Below are positions 22,736-32,092 of a DNA stretch of 64,000 nucleotides, piece by piece. The notes under the pieces were generated by a model. The model saw nothing but the letters and a program-made list of their open reading frames with translations, made no database searches and had not been told where the DNA came from. The stretch covers positions 2,220,368-2,284,367 of the forward strand of contig RPFO01000050.1 in the NCBI GenBank assembly GCA_009746045.1, written 5' to 3'. The position numbers and the translations under genes are program-made. This DNA is from Mesostigma viride (lineage: Eukaryota; Streptophyta; Mesostigmatophyceae; Mesostigmatales; Mesostigmataceae). Each line of letters starts with the position of its first letter. The stretch's first letter is position 1.

Positions 22736-24135
22736 TGAAGGTCTTCATGCGCATTCATGATTTTGCATCTGAGCCCCAAATTCGGTCAGACCACTTGCAT
22801 TCGATGCGCTTTTTTGAGACGCACCCGCCGGTATAATCGGTTACGGCTGAAACGCAGTATTGCCAAAGTTATCACGTGACAAGCAGCTATGACGACCCCT
22901 AAAGCAAAACGGCCGGGGTTTGGAAAAGGAGCTTACCGGCTCCCAGCCCAACCCTCTCGCCATCGTTCTTGCCCAGCCGCCTGGGCTCGCCAACTCACCG
23001 CCAGCAGACCCATCGCCAAGCGCCTCGCCTGAGCCCAAGAAACCATGCCACGATCGCCACAAATGGAGCAAATTCTTGCCCGGCGACCAACTGTTCACCC
23101 TCCTCGAGTGGCAGAAGTTGTCGCCGCAGGAAGTCGTCGAAGTTCTCCAGTTCCTCACACATGCAGGAGCGGAAGCTCTTTGTGGCCTGGAGAGGGGGGA
23201 CGGCTATCGACTATACCGCAACACGTCCTGGCTCTACACCTGTGACGAATCCCGCCAACGCACGGTTATCTTGACCAGCTACTACCAGAGCAGCTTCGGC
23301 GACATCACCAGAGCACTTTGGAACGCACTCCACGCCCCAGCCCCCGCACAGCCGGCAGCCCCATCGGATTCCTCCCTCTGCAAGGATGACATCCGCGCAG
23401 TGCTGGAGGAGCACGTGACCTGGCCGCTGGCCGAGAAGCTGACATCGCTGAACACCACGCTCAACACGGTGGAAGCCCGGGTCTCCAACGTGGAAACCAA
23501 GGTCGTCCACAAGCTACAACCCCAGTTCACGGCGCTACACACCGCGGCGCAGGCTTCGGAAACGCATGCTGCACTTGTCTCTCGCCTTAACCAGGTGGAG
23601 GGCAAGTGTGGCGTGCTCCTGAAGAAGCTTGAGGCCATCACCGCCCACACCGAGGCCCTGGCCACACAGGTCCCCAAGATAGCGGAGCAAACCGCCACCA
23701 TTGCATCCCAGCCGACCCGGCAGGATGCTGGCGACCTCCCGCCGCTCTCCTACGCGGACCTGCTGCGGTCAGCAACCGCCTCCACCACCGACGCCATCGC
23801 CACAAAGCTCCAGGAGCTGGAGGACCACCGCCAGGCCTAGCAACGGGAGGTCACCGACCGCGCTCGCCGCGAGTGCCGAGTGGTGCTACGTCGCTTCCCC
23901 CAGAAGCCAGGTGAGACGTCAACCTCTCTTGCTGACGAGCTCAAGAACCAGCTTCTTACCCTCATGGGCCTGGTAGGTGAGGTAGAACTGCGTGGGTGCC
24001 ACCGCCTTCCCCACTCACGTGGGACAAGGCGGCTCCCCCACCAGTCCTACTCACCTTCCCCTCCCCTGAGGATAAGCAGCGGTTCCTCTCTCGTCGCAAG
24101 CGGTTGCACGACCTCACCTGGACGCTGGATGACGT

Positions 24136-25928
24136 CACAGTGTGAGATCATACGCCGTATAATACGGTATAATACGGTATAATACGTAATACGCTGGCTT
24201 TTAGCGTATAATTTTTCATACGTAATACGTTTTAGCGCATAATGACGTATAATACCGTATAATACCGTATAATGCCGTGTTTTCCGCGTTTTTTTTACGT
24301 TTTGCGCGGCTAGGATGCCAGAACGACAGGGCAACGATTTGAAGCCACAGATTTCGTATCTCTACTAAGTACTGACCCGTCTGAACTTTCACAATTCGAC
24401 GCGATCTTATTTTGACATTGTGGTGCACAGTGCGCGCACCGTGCGGAGGTGGCCATGGCGACGTGCGTTCCGTTAAAATATGGCTAATCCGGCGGGCGAC
24501 AGGCTAAAAAATTAAGCCGATGGTTAAAAGTGATGTTCTATTATGATGTTTCATAGCAAGATCTGCACTATTTGCAAATTCGCTGCCTTTGTTGGTACAG
24601 ATTTGCACGGGGGTCTCATCCAACGTCAATTTGGCCGCGATGAATAATCTAGCATGTGTGCCTGCGACGGTAGAACTCGACATTCGTGGGTTATTTTGAT
24701 GCAGCAAGAGCCATTTAGTAACGGACACCATGAAAATAACCTAAGCATCTTCGATCTGCGGCCATTTCCTGTCATTTCTAAAATGATTTCGTTCAGGCCT
24801 GCGCGATCCGCGGTTAATCCATCCATGGCTGGCTGGCTTTTCTTGCGCGCCTGGGTAGGAAATAATGCCGGCCGTGGTACGTTGATTTGCCGCATGTCAC
24901 CGCCCAGTCTGTTTGCGCTCTTAATGAACCTGGCATGAAACTTTTTGCGCCGTTTCTGGGTTTTTCTTGCTATTTTGTTCTCCACTTGTTGCAGTTGTGC
25001 TATCAGATTTTCCGCAGCTTTCAATGGTTTTCCTTACGCTGCGTATGCCATGCTTCCTAAAGCTACCCAGAATTGATCGGGCAGTTATCTGGCTTTGCTA
25101 CGCTTCCTGTATGGAGGTTTTCACACGGTAGACATTCTATATTGCGTAGTCAAGGACCCTAGCTGCCTGGGAGCGGCATCACCGTTGCAAGGAGCTGGCG
25201 AGCTCATAGACGCCTGTCATGCTCTTCAGCCTGCTGGAAAACAAGGTTGTTGTATGGAAGGTAAGAATATGTGAGTTACTTATCACATCCCCACCTGTTT
25301 AGCCTCCGTGGTCCCCCAACGGGGACACGAGATTAATTAATATTAATTAATTAATTCAGTTAATTAATTAATTAATGCACACCACGAGTCACACACCTGT
25401 AGTCACATGCAGCTCAGTATATTCACATAGCATCGCACCATGCAAACATACTACATGCATTAATTGTATACTACTGTAGTATTTGCGTGCATGCACAGCC
25501 ACATATATATATTAAAATTTCACTCTGCTGTAAGTAATTATATTTTTAATATATATATTAAAATATATAATTACTTGCATCAAAGTGAAGGCACCCAAGT
25601 AAACATAACCAATATAAAGCCACATATACACATACACACAATTATGCATGCGCACGTTTACATTCTCAGTATTACATGCAATACATCGATCGTGTCCACA
25701 ATATCCACCGTATAGAGTATAGCCGAGGGTAGGGCAACCTTGGATTATGTCCAAAACAGTGTTAAAAACATGTGGATTGATGGTGGGTGTCTTAAAATGT
25801 GTAAAATCAGAGTATTCTGAGTGTGTCCGTACGAAAACGTATAATACCGTATTATACCGTATTATACCGTATTATACATTATACTCCACCGTGACCGTAT
25901 AACGCGTATAACGTACGATCTCACTCTG
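24136..25928 (-). mobile_element. hAT-like DNA transposon, copy 2 (1.79 kb)
   Basis: It is the reverse complement of the copy at 13057-16615 without that copy's nested insert. The ends are CACAGTGTGAGATCATACG and CTCACTCTG, flanked by GATGACGT/GATGACGA (24128-24135, 25929-25936), an 8-bp TSD with one mismatch. It carries the same ORF (25024-24626, minus). A short hairpin/TTAA retroelement end (about 25315-25375) is inserted in it. Confidence 0.8.
24626..25024 (-). CDS. hAT-element-borne ORF, copy 2
   Basis: 132 codons starting MKAAENLIAQLQQVENK, differing from the copy at 13783 by only a few residues (for example LHGSCF versus LNGSCC). The shared frame in two elements shows it belongs to the element. 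Function unknown. Confidence 0.4.
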   Translation of the reverse strand: MKAAENLIAQLQQVENKIARKTQKRRKKFHARFIKSANRLGGDMRQINVPRPALFPTQARKKSQPAMDGLTADRAGLNEIILEMTGNGRRSKMLRLFSWCPLLNGSCCIKITHECRVLPSQAHMLDYSSRPN

Positions 25929-26509
25929 GATGACGACCTCACCCCCGCTCAGCAACAGCAGCGACGCGACCTGTGGCCGGAATACCTCCGCCATAAGCAG
26001 GACCCCCAGAAGCCCAAGGTGTTACTACTGGAGGGGCGGGGACCTGATGATCAACCACAAGATGTGGACGCCCCCAGCAGGCTAGAATAGCAATAGCCCT
26101 AGCTTGTAACCAATGATTGGCGTCACTGCCGCTAAGGCAGCCATGCCTAGAATGTTTGCCTAGCTGTGCCAACACACCTAGTCACGTGCCGCCAACGCAC
26201 GGTACACAACCAGCCATAGCCTTAGCCTAGTCCTAGTACAGCCATGCTACGCCCTGGCTATGTTCAGATTACTTGCCCACGCTCCTTGCTATGATATGCT
26301 CACATGGGTCTTATTGCACCCACAGTTTGCCGGATCGTTAGCGTGTCCGTTTAGCTAGCGCGCCCGAATGCAGCTGGCCGGGGCATGCCTTTGGCATGAA
26401 GGAGACTGGGGGTCTCTGCCCTTTCTCCTGTAGTGCACACACAGGGATTAAAAGCACTTCGGTGCTCCGTGACTCCCCAACGGGAGCACGTGTTTAATTA
26501 ATTAATCGA

Positions 26510-27480
26510 GAAGCCGGAGTCTGCCCAACTTTGGCTGGACTGCCTGGCGCTTGAGGCTCGGGCGGTTGGTCTAGAAATCAGCCCCAAAACGGAGGCCCTG
26601 GCCCTCGGCATATGGCAGGGCCGGCCCCCGCCCACACTCCGCCTCTTAGACGACACCGAGGTCAACTACCCTCCTTCAGGCTGCTTCAAGCTGCTCGGCA
26701 GTTGGCTTCCCGACTGCGAGGACGACATGACGACACGAATAGGCATCGGGCGTGGGCGCACCTTCATGACCACCACTGCATGCTGGTGGAGCAACCCCGC
26801 CCTACCCCGGATCGTCAAGCGTGACCTCTTCAAGGTCGTCATTCTGACGATCCTGACCTACGGCGCCGAGACCTGGACACTGACGCAGGAGCTGGAGCAA
26901 CGACTCGACTCGGCGCCGTCACCAAGATGCTGCGCAAGGCCCTTAACATCCCGGCCCTTTGGTTTGCACATTATAGTAATGAGGATTTGTACGCTGATTT
27001 GCCCTATGTTTCCCACATTATTAGGCACAGCTAGGCGCCTGGGCCTAGCCGGGCACCTGGCCCGCACAGATCAGGTAGATACATCAGATAGACTAGCTGG
27101 CACCAAGCCCGCCCAGCCTGGGCGTTATGTCCTCACAGCTGGCGTGCCCCCGGCCGCGCGCGGCAGGGCCGCCACCCGTGGACTTTTCGTGATAGACTCG
27201 CCATGGACATGTGCTCCACTAGACGTGACGGGCTCACACCCGGGCAGCCTCCTGGTTTGTCTGTAATATTATGGAGGCAGATGGTGCGCAAGGATGGCTG
27301 GCAAGTTGTGATGAAGGAGACCACCCCCAAGCCTGTGGTGGCTCCGCGTGTTCACGACCAAGTATGCATGGCATTCATAGCGATTCGGGCCGCGCGGTGC
27401 CCACACCCCTGTAACTAGGACCTATAGATAGCTTACACCATCCATTCCATCCCATGTTCCCCTCCCACTGAGGACTTAAT
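26510..27480 (+). pseudogene. LINE ORF2 C-terminal half with 3' end
   Basis: It continues the ORF2 interrupted at 19853: LDCLALEARAVGLEIS-like, DLFKVVILTILTYGAETWTLTQELEQRL, ADLPYVSHI.RHRRLGLAGHLARTDQVD and finally RKDGWQVVMKETTPK before a stop near 27418, scattered over frames by small indels. The 3' UTR ends in the palindrome CACGTGACGCAGTCACGTG and an A/T-rich tail at about 27480-27530. Confidence 0.75.
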
Positions 27481-27539
27481 TATGCTCACGTGACGCAGTC
27501 ACGTGTATATTAATAAATTAATATACTACTAACATAGTG

Positions 27540-28830
27540 CCTATGATGGGACCACATCCGATGTTAAAATTGAATTGAATGATGTAAAAATTAAACTATA
27601 ACACGACTCCGTTGGGAGATCATGTAGCACATATTCCTTGCTGGGTGGGTGGAGGTGGGCGAGGCCGCATATAATCGAACTAACCCAACTCTATAAGCTA
27701 TAGTCTAGCTAGAAAATCGCAACTACACTACTCACTCAGCAAAGCGCCCCTTCCGCTTGGGGGGAGGGGGCATGCCCACAGGGGCTGGCGTGTGAGCCCA
27801 GGTGGACAATCTTCTGCCACCTCTTCTTAAGTAAGTAAGTACTTGCGTGTCATGCGCAAAGGCATGCCATGGAGTACTACGATAATCTCATTAGGAAAAC
27901 ATAATTACAAAAAGTTTAAACAAATATCACCTCTTCTTGTTCTGCATAATAGCAGTCCAAAGAAGAGAGAGGGAGTGAATGCGGCACCTGTTCAAACTGA
28001 GCTGGGACCACTAGGTCGCCCAGCAACATCTGGGTGTAGTTCATGGCAGGTTTACCTAGCTTTCTAGGAATGTCCTTGGGGCCAGGCCAGCTGTCAGGAT
28101 GTGCCGCCCTGGTTGGCCAAGCCGCTGGGGGCCGGCTGCAGACCAAGGGCGGTGTCGACCTGACTGGTGCGAGCAAGATGGCCTACAAATGCTATATCCT
28201 ACGCTGCCTAATCTCGTCCGAATTGCGAGGTATACCCTGATACAAAGACTCTAATGACCTGCTTAGAAAACCCTACATTCAGGACCTGTCGGAGCATCCT
28301 ATAAACCGTGCCGTCGAGCTTGGCCGCCAGTGTGTCCGTGAGTGTCCATGCCTCGGCGCAATACGTAAGCACCTCGAGGACCTAGCTTGAAGAGCACGCG
28401 CTTGCAGTGCTTGCGCAGGCACTTCGAGCGCCAGTAGGTGTTGACTGTTGAGCGAACGAAGCCTATAGCCCAGGCCAGGCGCGGATGTCCACATCGTCGG
28501 CGGTGTCGGGGAGCATGCTCCCCAACAGTTTAAAGCGATGACGGAACGGGACCTCCGTCCCGTCAAGCAGTCGCGGCAGCGGCGGGTGACTGGAGGCCCC
28601 AATCACCAATATCACCTCAGTTTTGACACTAGCTGATCTCCAACCCCACCGCCTGCGCCTCCAAGCCCAGACAGTCCAGCCAGGTCTGAATGCACATGCT
28701 GGGGGCGCGCGAGGAGGGTGGTGTCATCCGCATAAATCAGGTCGGACAGGCGGTACGTAGCCAGTGCCACCTCCGCCGTGCTCGCGCTCGTTAACCCATA
28801 AGGATGTCCAAGCCGGGCTCGAGCCCCTTA
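27540..28830 (-). pseudogene. LINE-A ORF2 fragment with 3' UTR (minus)
   Basis: From the right: DLIYADDTTLL (28740-28715 region), then YCAEAWTLTDTLAAKLDG-type sequence, LGRPTRAAHPDSWPGPKDIP and NYTQMLLGDLVVPAQFE, the 3' UTR, hairpin (ACTCCGTTGGGAG on the plus strand) and tail near 27590. It is shifted by many indels and interrupted by a 99-bp insert (27829-27927). Confidence 0.75.
27829..27927 (-). mobile_element. 99-bp LINE 3'-end insertion
   Basis: Flanked by an exact 11-bp duplication CACCTCTTCTT (27818-27828, 27928-27938). Content on the minus strand is only the last ~90 bp of the LINE found at 50867-51405 (GGCATGCCTTTGC.., CGCAAGTACTTACTTAC tail). A 5'-truncated insertion of minimal length. 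Confidence 0.85.
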
Positions 28831-28831
28831 A

Positions 28832-29110
28832 CTAGTCACGTGCACCGCTAACGCACGGTACACAACCAGCCATATAGCCTTACGACTCGAACACGCGGAC
28901 AAGATAACGGCAGGCTCGAGCTACCATGGTCCGGATTCTCCCGATTTGGCCGGTTTTTCTAGATAGATCAGATTAGAGTTAGATTAGTTCGGTTTCGCGG
29001 CTTCGCCCACCTCCATCCACCCAGCAAGGGAATATGTGCTACATGATCTCCCAACGGAGTCATGTTAATTTAATTTTAATCTATCCGGTTCACCCTTTAT
29101 GTGGGGTCAG
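28832..29110 (+). mobile_element. LINE 3'-end fragments and dispersed motif
   Basis: Short pieces in a row: ORF1-B 3' UTR (28832-28880), the dispersed GCGGACAAGATAACGGCAGG block with CCATGGTCCGGATTCTCC (28886-28950), then a LINE-A 3' end with CTCCCAACGGAGTCATGTT (about 28970-29080). Confidence 0.55.
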
Positions 29111-29538
29111 TGACAATTCGATCAAGGGGAAAGCTTGATTCAATTCAAGCAAGGCAGGGGGTAGGGCCAGTGCATCACATAGACCAATCAAAAGGTTTCT
29201 TAGAACCTCCGCGCGATAGAATAGACTGACTTGAAAGTGCTGTCCTCCGGATTTTTGCCTTTGCACCATGTGCAGTTCTTGGACGTTTGGAAATATGGCA
29301 TGGCTAACGTAATGACTGACTAGCTAGACCGGTTCAGTGGTTTTCCATTTGCGGGTATTTCCTCGTAAATGGTGGGAGAGCGATCGATCGCAGCAATGGT
29401 GCTCACCACGTACTAGACACTCCCGGCCAGTTAGGCTCGAAACACACGCCCTGATCAAGCAAGCTGTTTCCGGCCCCACCGTCTAGGTCATTTAGTCGCT
29501 CTACACGTAAGCCAGCCATTATTTCAATGCACAAGGCT
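29111..29538. other. No gene seen
   Basis: Unannotated DNA between a LINE-A 3' fragment and the TSD of the ORF1-A element. No recognisable repeat or exon. Confidence 0.4.
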
Positions 29539-29550
29539 ACACATTTCCAT

Positions 29551-31515
29551 TGAATTGAATTGAATTGAATTGTAACATAACTCCGTTGGGAGTATATGTA
29601 GCACATAGCCCAGAGAAGGGGCATATGGCCTATCATACATTCTAAGCTACTTCCTGCAAGGGTGGGAATGTAAACAACACTTGCTCTAGGTGCACTAGGG
29701 CACCTGCACCACCCAGAGTTTCAGGCAGCACCCAGCGAAGGGGAGCCTGTCATAGGTGGGGAAGATCATCATGGCTATACAAGAGCTAGGACATGGCTTC
29801 TCTACAGAGAGCATCTCTCTGCATGGCATAGCATGGCGAAATTCTTAATGCAACATCCATGGGGGTCCCTTTATAGGCAGGGCGTGGCTAAATTCTGTAG
29901 ACAACATCCATGGGGGCCGTTATGGGCGCACATGCGCGTGGGCCACATGCTAGGCTAAGCCTGACTAATCTACACTACTGGTATGAATGCCCTAGTCTGG
30001 GGTGGCGGGAGGGGGCTGCCAGGGCTTGTGGTCAACGTGGATGACCGCCCCCCTCCAGTATACCGGCTTCCCCCCTGCGCTGTGCCGGAGCTGAAGGTAG
30101 GTCGGCCATAGCTCGCGTCGCCGCTGTTGCTGGGCCAGGGTCAAGTCGTCGTCCAGCGTGAAGCGAGTCCTTGAGAGCTTCTTGCGGCATTTAAGGAACG
30201 ACAGCTTGTCCGCCATGTACTTAAAGGTGAGGAGCACGGGTGCCGGGCCAGCCTTCCCCCGCGCGCGGGGGAGGCGGACAGCCGACATGTCCAGCTCACC
30301 AGTGAGTAGCATGGGGGCAAGAATGTCGCGCTTAAATGCCTCAAGAAGGCTCGTGGAGGTCTCACCTGCCGGCTGGTCGAAGTGCTTGACGATGACATTG
30401 TGGCTGCGCCGGGCGATGTCGGTGTCCTCGCGAAGGTCGAGGGCTTGTTGCTTGAGTTGTGCCGAGATGGTGGAGGTGGTGGAGGTGGTGTGCTGCTTAA
30501 GCAAGTCCGCCCAGGTGGAGGGAGCATCGCCGGCCGGGCCAGCAGGCGTCGGCTGGGCGGCGATGTCCTTCACCGCTTGGGCGGTGAGGCCGGCGGTGTC
30601 ATGCAAGCTCTCAAGGGCGTTGGCGGTGGCTTGAAGGCGTTGGTCGAGGTCGAGGAGCTGGGCTTTGATGTCGGCAGTGGAGGCGGAAATGGCCGTGGAG
30701 GTGGAGGCGGCGGCGGTGGAAATGTGAGGAAGTTCAGCAGTCAGCGTGCCGCCGATTGCTGCTATGTCGGCAGCAAGGGGGGTCACGTGCTGCTGAAAGG
30801 CTTCCGTGAGGATGGAGCGGAGGGTGGGGACGGAAAGGGGTGGAGCCCAGATCTCGCCGTCAGAGCGCTGGAGAAGGGAGTTGAGGATGGCGTGCTGGAG
30901 ATGGGGGCGGACGCAGCCGGACAGCCCGTAGAGGTTGTCCCAGCGGCGGCCGTCTGGGCAGAGGAGGCGATTGATGGAGTGGAAATGGAGGCACAGGTCG
31001 TAAAGCGAAGCGTAATCCCCGAAGAAGATGCAGCGCATAGCATCGGTCGGAGAAATGGTGGCCCAGTCGTAATCTGCGACCTTGAAAGGCCGGGGCCGAA
31101 AGCTCGGTTCTGGGCGTGAAGACCCTCCTGTGTCGTCGGCTGGGCGGGTGCGCTTGGGGTCAGGCGATGCAGATGGCGAGGCGTTAAGCCCGGGGGGTTG
31201 CTGGACGACCACCAGTGCACGACTAGTGTCATCGCCGCCTGCCGGACCTGAAGGCGAAGCTGCAGCCTGAGCTGCAGACGTATTTTCATTGCCGAGCGCA
31301 GCCGCCAGGCTGCGTTGCGTCGAGGCGCGTTTGTTCGCCATATATTGCGTTTTAGATTCGGAAAATTATATCAGCATGTGCGTCTTAGAAAGACGAAGCG
31401 ATAGTGATATTCACGGCTAAATTCGGTGCTCAAACGTGAAAGTTATGAGCTCCGACAGCCATGGCTACCTCGTGGCTCGTGGCTCGTGGTGCCACCCCTG
31501 GGTTTAGGGTAGACA
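29551..31515 (-). mobile_element. Complete ORF1-only retroelement, family A (HAL1-like)
   Basis: A 12-bp TSD ACACATTTCCAT (29539-29550, 31516-31527) brackets a 1965-bp unit. From its 5' end (right) it has a ~170-bp 5' UTR ending in the ORF1 ATG at 31341, an intact 449-aa ORF1, then a ~440-bp 3' UTR, the hairpin (ACTCCCAACGGAG), and an (ATTGA)n tail at the left. There is no endonuclease or reverse transcriptase. Intact TSD and ORF suggest a fairly recent insertion. Mobilisation must use proteins from another LINE. Confidence 0.9.
29992..31341 (-). CDS. L1-type ORF1 protein, family A, intact 449 aa
   Basis: The product is predicted to be an RNA-binding chaperone of a non-LTR retroelement. It begins MANKRASTQRSLAAALGNEN, has a proline/serine-rich N-terminal region, then a long alanine/threonine-rich stretch likely to form a coiled coil (residues ~180-270; LLDLDQRLQATANALESL). 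The C-terminal third looks like the L1 RRM-plus-CTD arrangement: NVIVKHFDQPAGE, RLPRARGKAGPAPVLLTF, FTLDDDLTLAQQQRRRELW and YWRGAVIHVDHKPW. The DDLT..Q..RR.LWP..L pattern is characteristic of L1 ORF1 C-termini. The GC-rich composition differs from its AT-rich UTRs. It is the only unbroken family-A ORF1 in the window; copies lie at 32093-33469, 47755-50548 and 51756-54041. Confidence 0.85.
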   Translation of the reverse strand: MANKRASTQRSLAAALGNENTSAAQAAASPSGPAGGDDTSRALVVVQQPPGLNASPSASPDPKRTRPADDTGGSSRPEPSFRPRPFKVADYDWATISPTDAMRCIFFGDYASLYDLCLHFHSINRLLCPDGRRWDNLYGLSGCVRPHLQHAILNSLLQRSDGEIWAPPLSVPTLRSILTEAFQQHVTPLAADIAAIGGTLTAELPHISTAAASTSTAISASTADIKAQLLDLDQRLQATANALESLHDTAGLTAQAVKDIAAQPTPAGPAGDAPSTWADLLKQHTTSTTSTISAQLKQQALDLREDTDIARRSHNVIVKHFDQPAGETSTSLLEAFKRDILAPMLLTGELDMSAVRLPRARGKAGPAPVLLTFKYMADKLSFLKCRKKLSRTRFTLDDDLTLAQQQRRRELWPTYLQLRHSAGGKPVYWRGAVIHVDHKPWQPPPATPD

Positions 31516-31548
31516 ACACATTTCCATCTCCATTCATATTCATCATCC

Positions 31549-32082
31549 TGAACGACTCGAAAACGCGGACAAGATAACGGCAGGCTCGAGCTACCATGGT
31601 CCGGATTCTCCCGATTTCTGGCCTGCGCTGGTTGTCTCCTTGACAGAATATCTAGACTGGTAGGATTGCATGCACCCATTAATTAATTAATTAATTAATT
31701 AATTAATTAATTGGAACATAACTCCGTTGGGAGTATATGTAGCACATAGCCCAGAGAAGGGGCATATGGCCTATCATACATTCTAAGCTACTTCCTGCAA
31801 GGGTGGGAATGTAAGCTACCCCTGCTCTAGGTGCACCAGGGCACTTGCATCCCCATGATCTTCAAGCTATGCCCAGCGAAGGGGGAGCCTGTCATGGGGG
31901 GGAAGATCAGCATGGCTATACAAAAATGCACCCATCCATCCATCTAATTAATTAATTCATTAATTAATTAATCCATCCATCGGGGTTGACTACCCAACGG
32001 GAGCACGAGTTTAATTAATTAATTAATTAATTAATTAATTAATTAATTAATTAATTAATTAATTAATTAGTTAGTTAGAACC
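31549..32082 (+). mobile_element. LINE-B 3' UTR remnant with (TTAA)n tail
   Basis: GACTGGTAGGATTGCATGC.. and the (CCAT)n-ATCGGGGTTGAC segment match, in reverse, the 3' UTR of the LINE at 48918-50080. It ends CCCAACGGGAGCACGAG and a ~80-bp TTAA tail (32012-32078). The dispersed motif block (31549-31645) precedes it. It is interrupted by the insert at 31680. Confidence 0.65.
31680..31925 (-). mobile_element. 246-bp ORF1-A 3'-end insertion
   Basis: Flanked by an exact 10-bp repeat ATGCACCCAT (31670-31679, 31926-31935). Contents are tail, hairpin and partial 3' UTR of ORF1-A on the minus strand. Confidence 0.85.
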
Positions 32083-32092
32083 TTCCACATCT

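Larger units (their letters stand above)
22750..26504 (+). mobile_element. ORF1-B element, longest copy, split by a hAT-like transposon
   Basis: The 5' UTR (22750-22888) precedes an ATG at 22889. After a frameshift the frame 22920-23840 reads NPLAIVLAQPPGL, DRHKWSKFLPGDQLFTLLEW, a coiled-coil-like centre (LNTTLNTVEARVSNVETK; LLKKLEAITAHTEALA) and SYADLLRSATAST. A TAG at 23838 breaks it, then RECRVVLRRFPQKPGE continues to 24135. The hAT element occupies 24136-25928. ORF1 resumes (DDDLTPAQQQQRRDLWPEYL) and reaches the 3' UTR, hairpin and (TTAA)n tail at 26504. No ORF2 lies between ORF1 and 3' end. Confidence 0.75.

Noticed and set aside
30382-31119. 245-codon Gly-rich frame on the plus strand
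   Set aside because: Antisense shadow of the GC-rich ORF1-A at 29992-31341.
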